DNA of 64,000 nucleotides from Burhinus oedicnemus (taxonomy: Eukaryota; Chordata; Aves; Charadriiformes; Burhinidae), in assembly GCA_008921705.1 (NCBI GenBank), contig VFFE01007030.1:1035201-1099200 (forward strand). Direction: 5' to 3'. Numbering within the stretch: position 1 is the stretch's first letter; each line of letters opens with the position of its first letter. Position numbers and translations under genes: made by a program. The notes beneath the pieces are model-generated. The model was given only the letters and a program-made list of their open reading frames with translations, did no database searches and was not told where the DNA came from. This document shows positions 63,601-64,000 of this stretch, in pieces.

Positions 63601-64000
63601 ATAAAGCAGTAATTGAAAGAGCAATGAGGTAATCTGATGAACTAATACCTACAGATATAAAAACAAATTAGAATTCTGGCGATTCATTCAAAGAACAACT
63701 GTTTCTTGAACTTCACCTTCTTATTCAGACACTGCCGGTAAAAAAAACCCAACCCTGCATTCAAAATTAACCACAAGCAACAAGCTATTAAGTAATTGAT
63801 CTGTGGATGGCAAAACAGCACTCTCATAAGGTACCAGAGTACATCAGATAAATGCCATATTAAATAAAATGAACTCCAAGTAATAAGTCGACATGAATCA
63901 ACTCTGAAACTAAGATTAAGTGTCAAGAATGTAAGAGCTCAAAAGTAGGTCAAAAGATAACTATTCCCTTTCCAGGGCTTAAACTTAGAGGAAGAGTGGG

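Larger units (their letters stand above)
53086..64000 (-). other. SUGCT intron upstream of the exon
   Basis: Everything right of the exon should be the preceding SUGCT intron, at least until the next upstream exon, which I did not find. It holds a TA microsatellite (53453-53473), a short duplication (54648-54699) and an unassigned exon-like frame at 57871-58036. Plus-strand frames at 58075-58533 (152 codons), 59637-59849 and 61274-61654 (126 codons) have no recognisable domains or convincing splice context. Confidence 0.65.

Noticed and set aside
1..64000. CRISPR arrays, rRNA or tRNA genes, bacterial operons, intact retroviruses
   Set aside because: No regularly spaced repeats, no tRNA-like B-box hairpin sets, no bacterial gene organisation and no recognisable retroviral domains were seen.

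Overview
This window looks like a piece of bird chromosome. It has an AT-rich, gene-poor, intron-like background. It carries two fragments of CR1, the dominant avian LINE: a clear sense-strand 3' end near 13 kb and an older antisense copy near 36.4 kb. There are also a few degraded older SINE/MITE-like relics, many short A-rich and TA/CA simple repeats, and two 20-N gaps set in G runs. I see no prokaryotic genes, operons, CRISPR arrays, rRNA or tRNA genes. Apart from the CR1 matches I recognise no viral or retroviral sequence.

The only protein-coding segment I can identify with confidence is one 103-base exon on the minus strand at 52983-53085. It has canonical splice sites and encodes a segment including WLQLFEGSGVPYGPINNM, the C-terminal part of SUGCT (C7orf10, succinyl-CoA:glutarate CoA-transferase, CaiB/BaiF family III). 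SUGCT is a very long gene in vertebrates. The sequence to the right of the exon (53.1-64 kb) is therefore the upstream intron. The sequence to the left is at least partly the downstream intron, or 3' flank if the last exons lie inside it; I did not find those exons.

Layout: 1-1.7 kb, AT-rich; 1.7-2.1 kb, a sharp CpG island with GC boxes, a TTTAAAT element and a candidate first exon with a consensus 5' splice site on the plus strand, opposite to SUGCT; 2.1-12.9 kb, no recognised gene, with one N gap; 12.9-13.3 kb, CR1; 17.7-18.1 kb, a possible DNA-transposon remnant; 18.5-19.2 kb, a candidate conserved noncoding block; 22 kb, second N gap; 30-31.2 kb, old palindromic repeat relics; 31.7 kb, a TATA-like promoter candidate; 34.3 kb, a MIR-like SINE; 36.1-36.7 kb, antisense CR1 with an internal deletion; 40.9-41.3 kb, a weak candidate conserved block; 46.1 kb, a second MIR-like fragment; 50 kb, a small CpG cluster; 53 kb, the SUGCT exon; 57.9 kb, an unassigned exon-like open frame on the minus strand.

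The open frames of 60-150 codons scattered through the window have the composition expected of chance frames in AT-rich DNA, and I matched none of them to a known protein. I see no convincing new biological system. The observations most worth checking are the island and first-exon candidate running antisense to SUGCT, the unassigned exon-like frame near 57.9 kb, and the CpG cluster near 50 kb.
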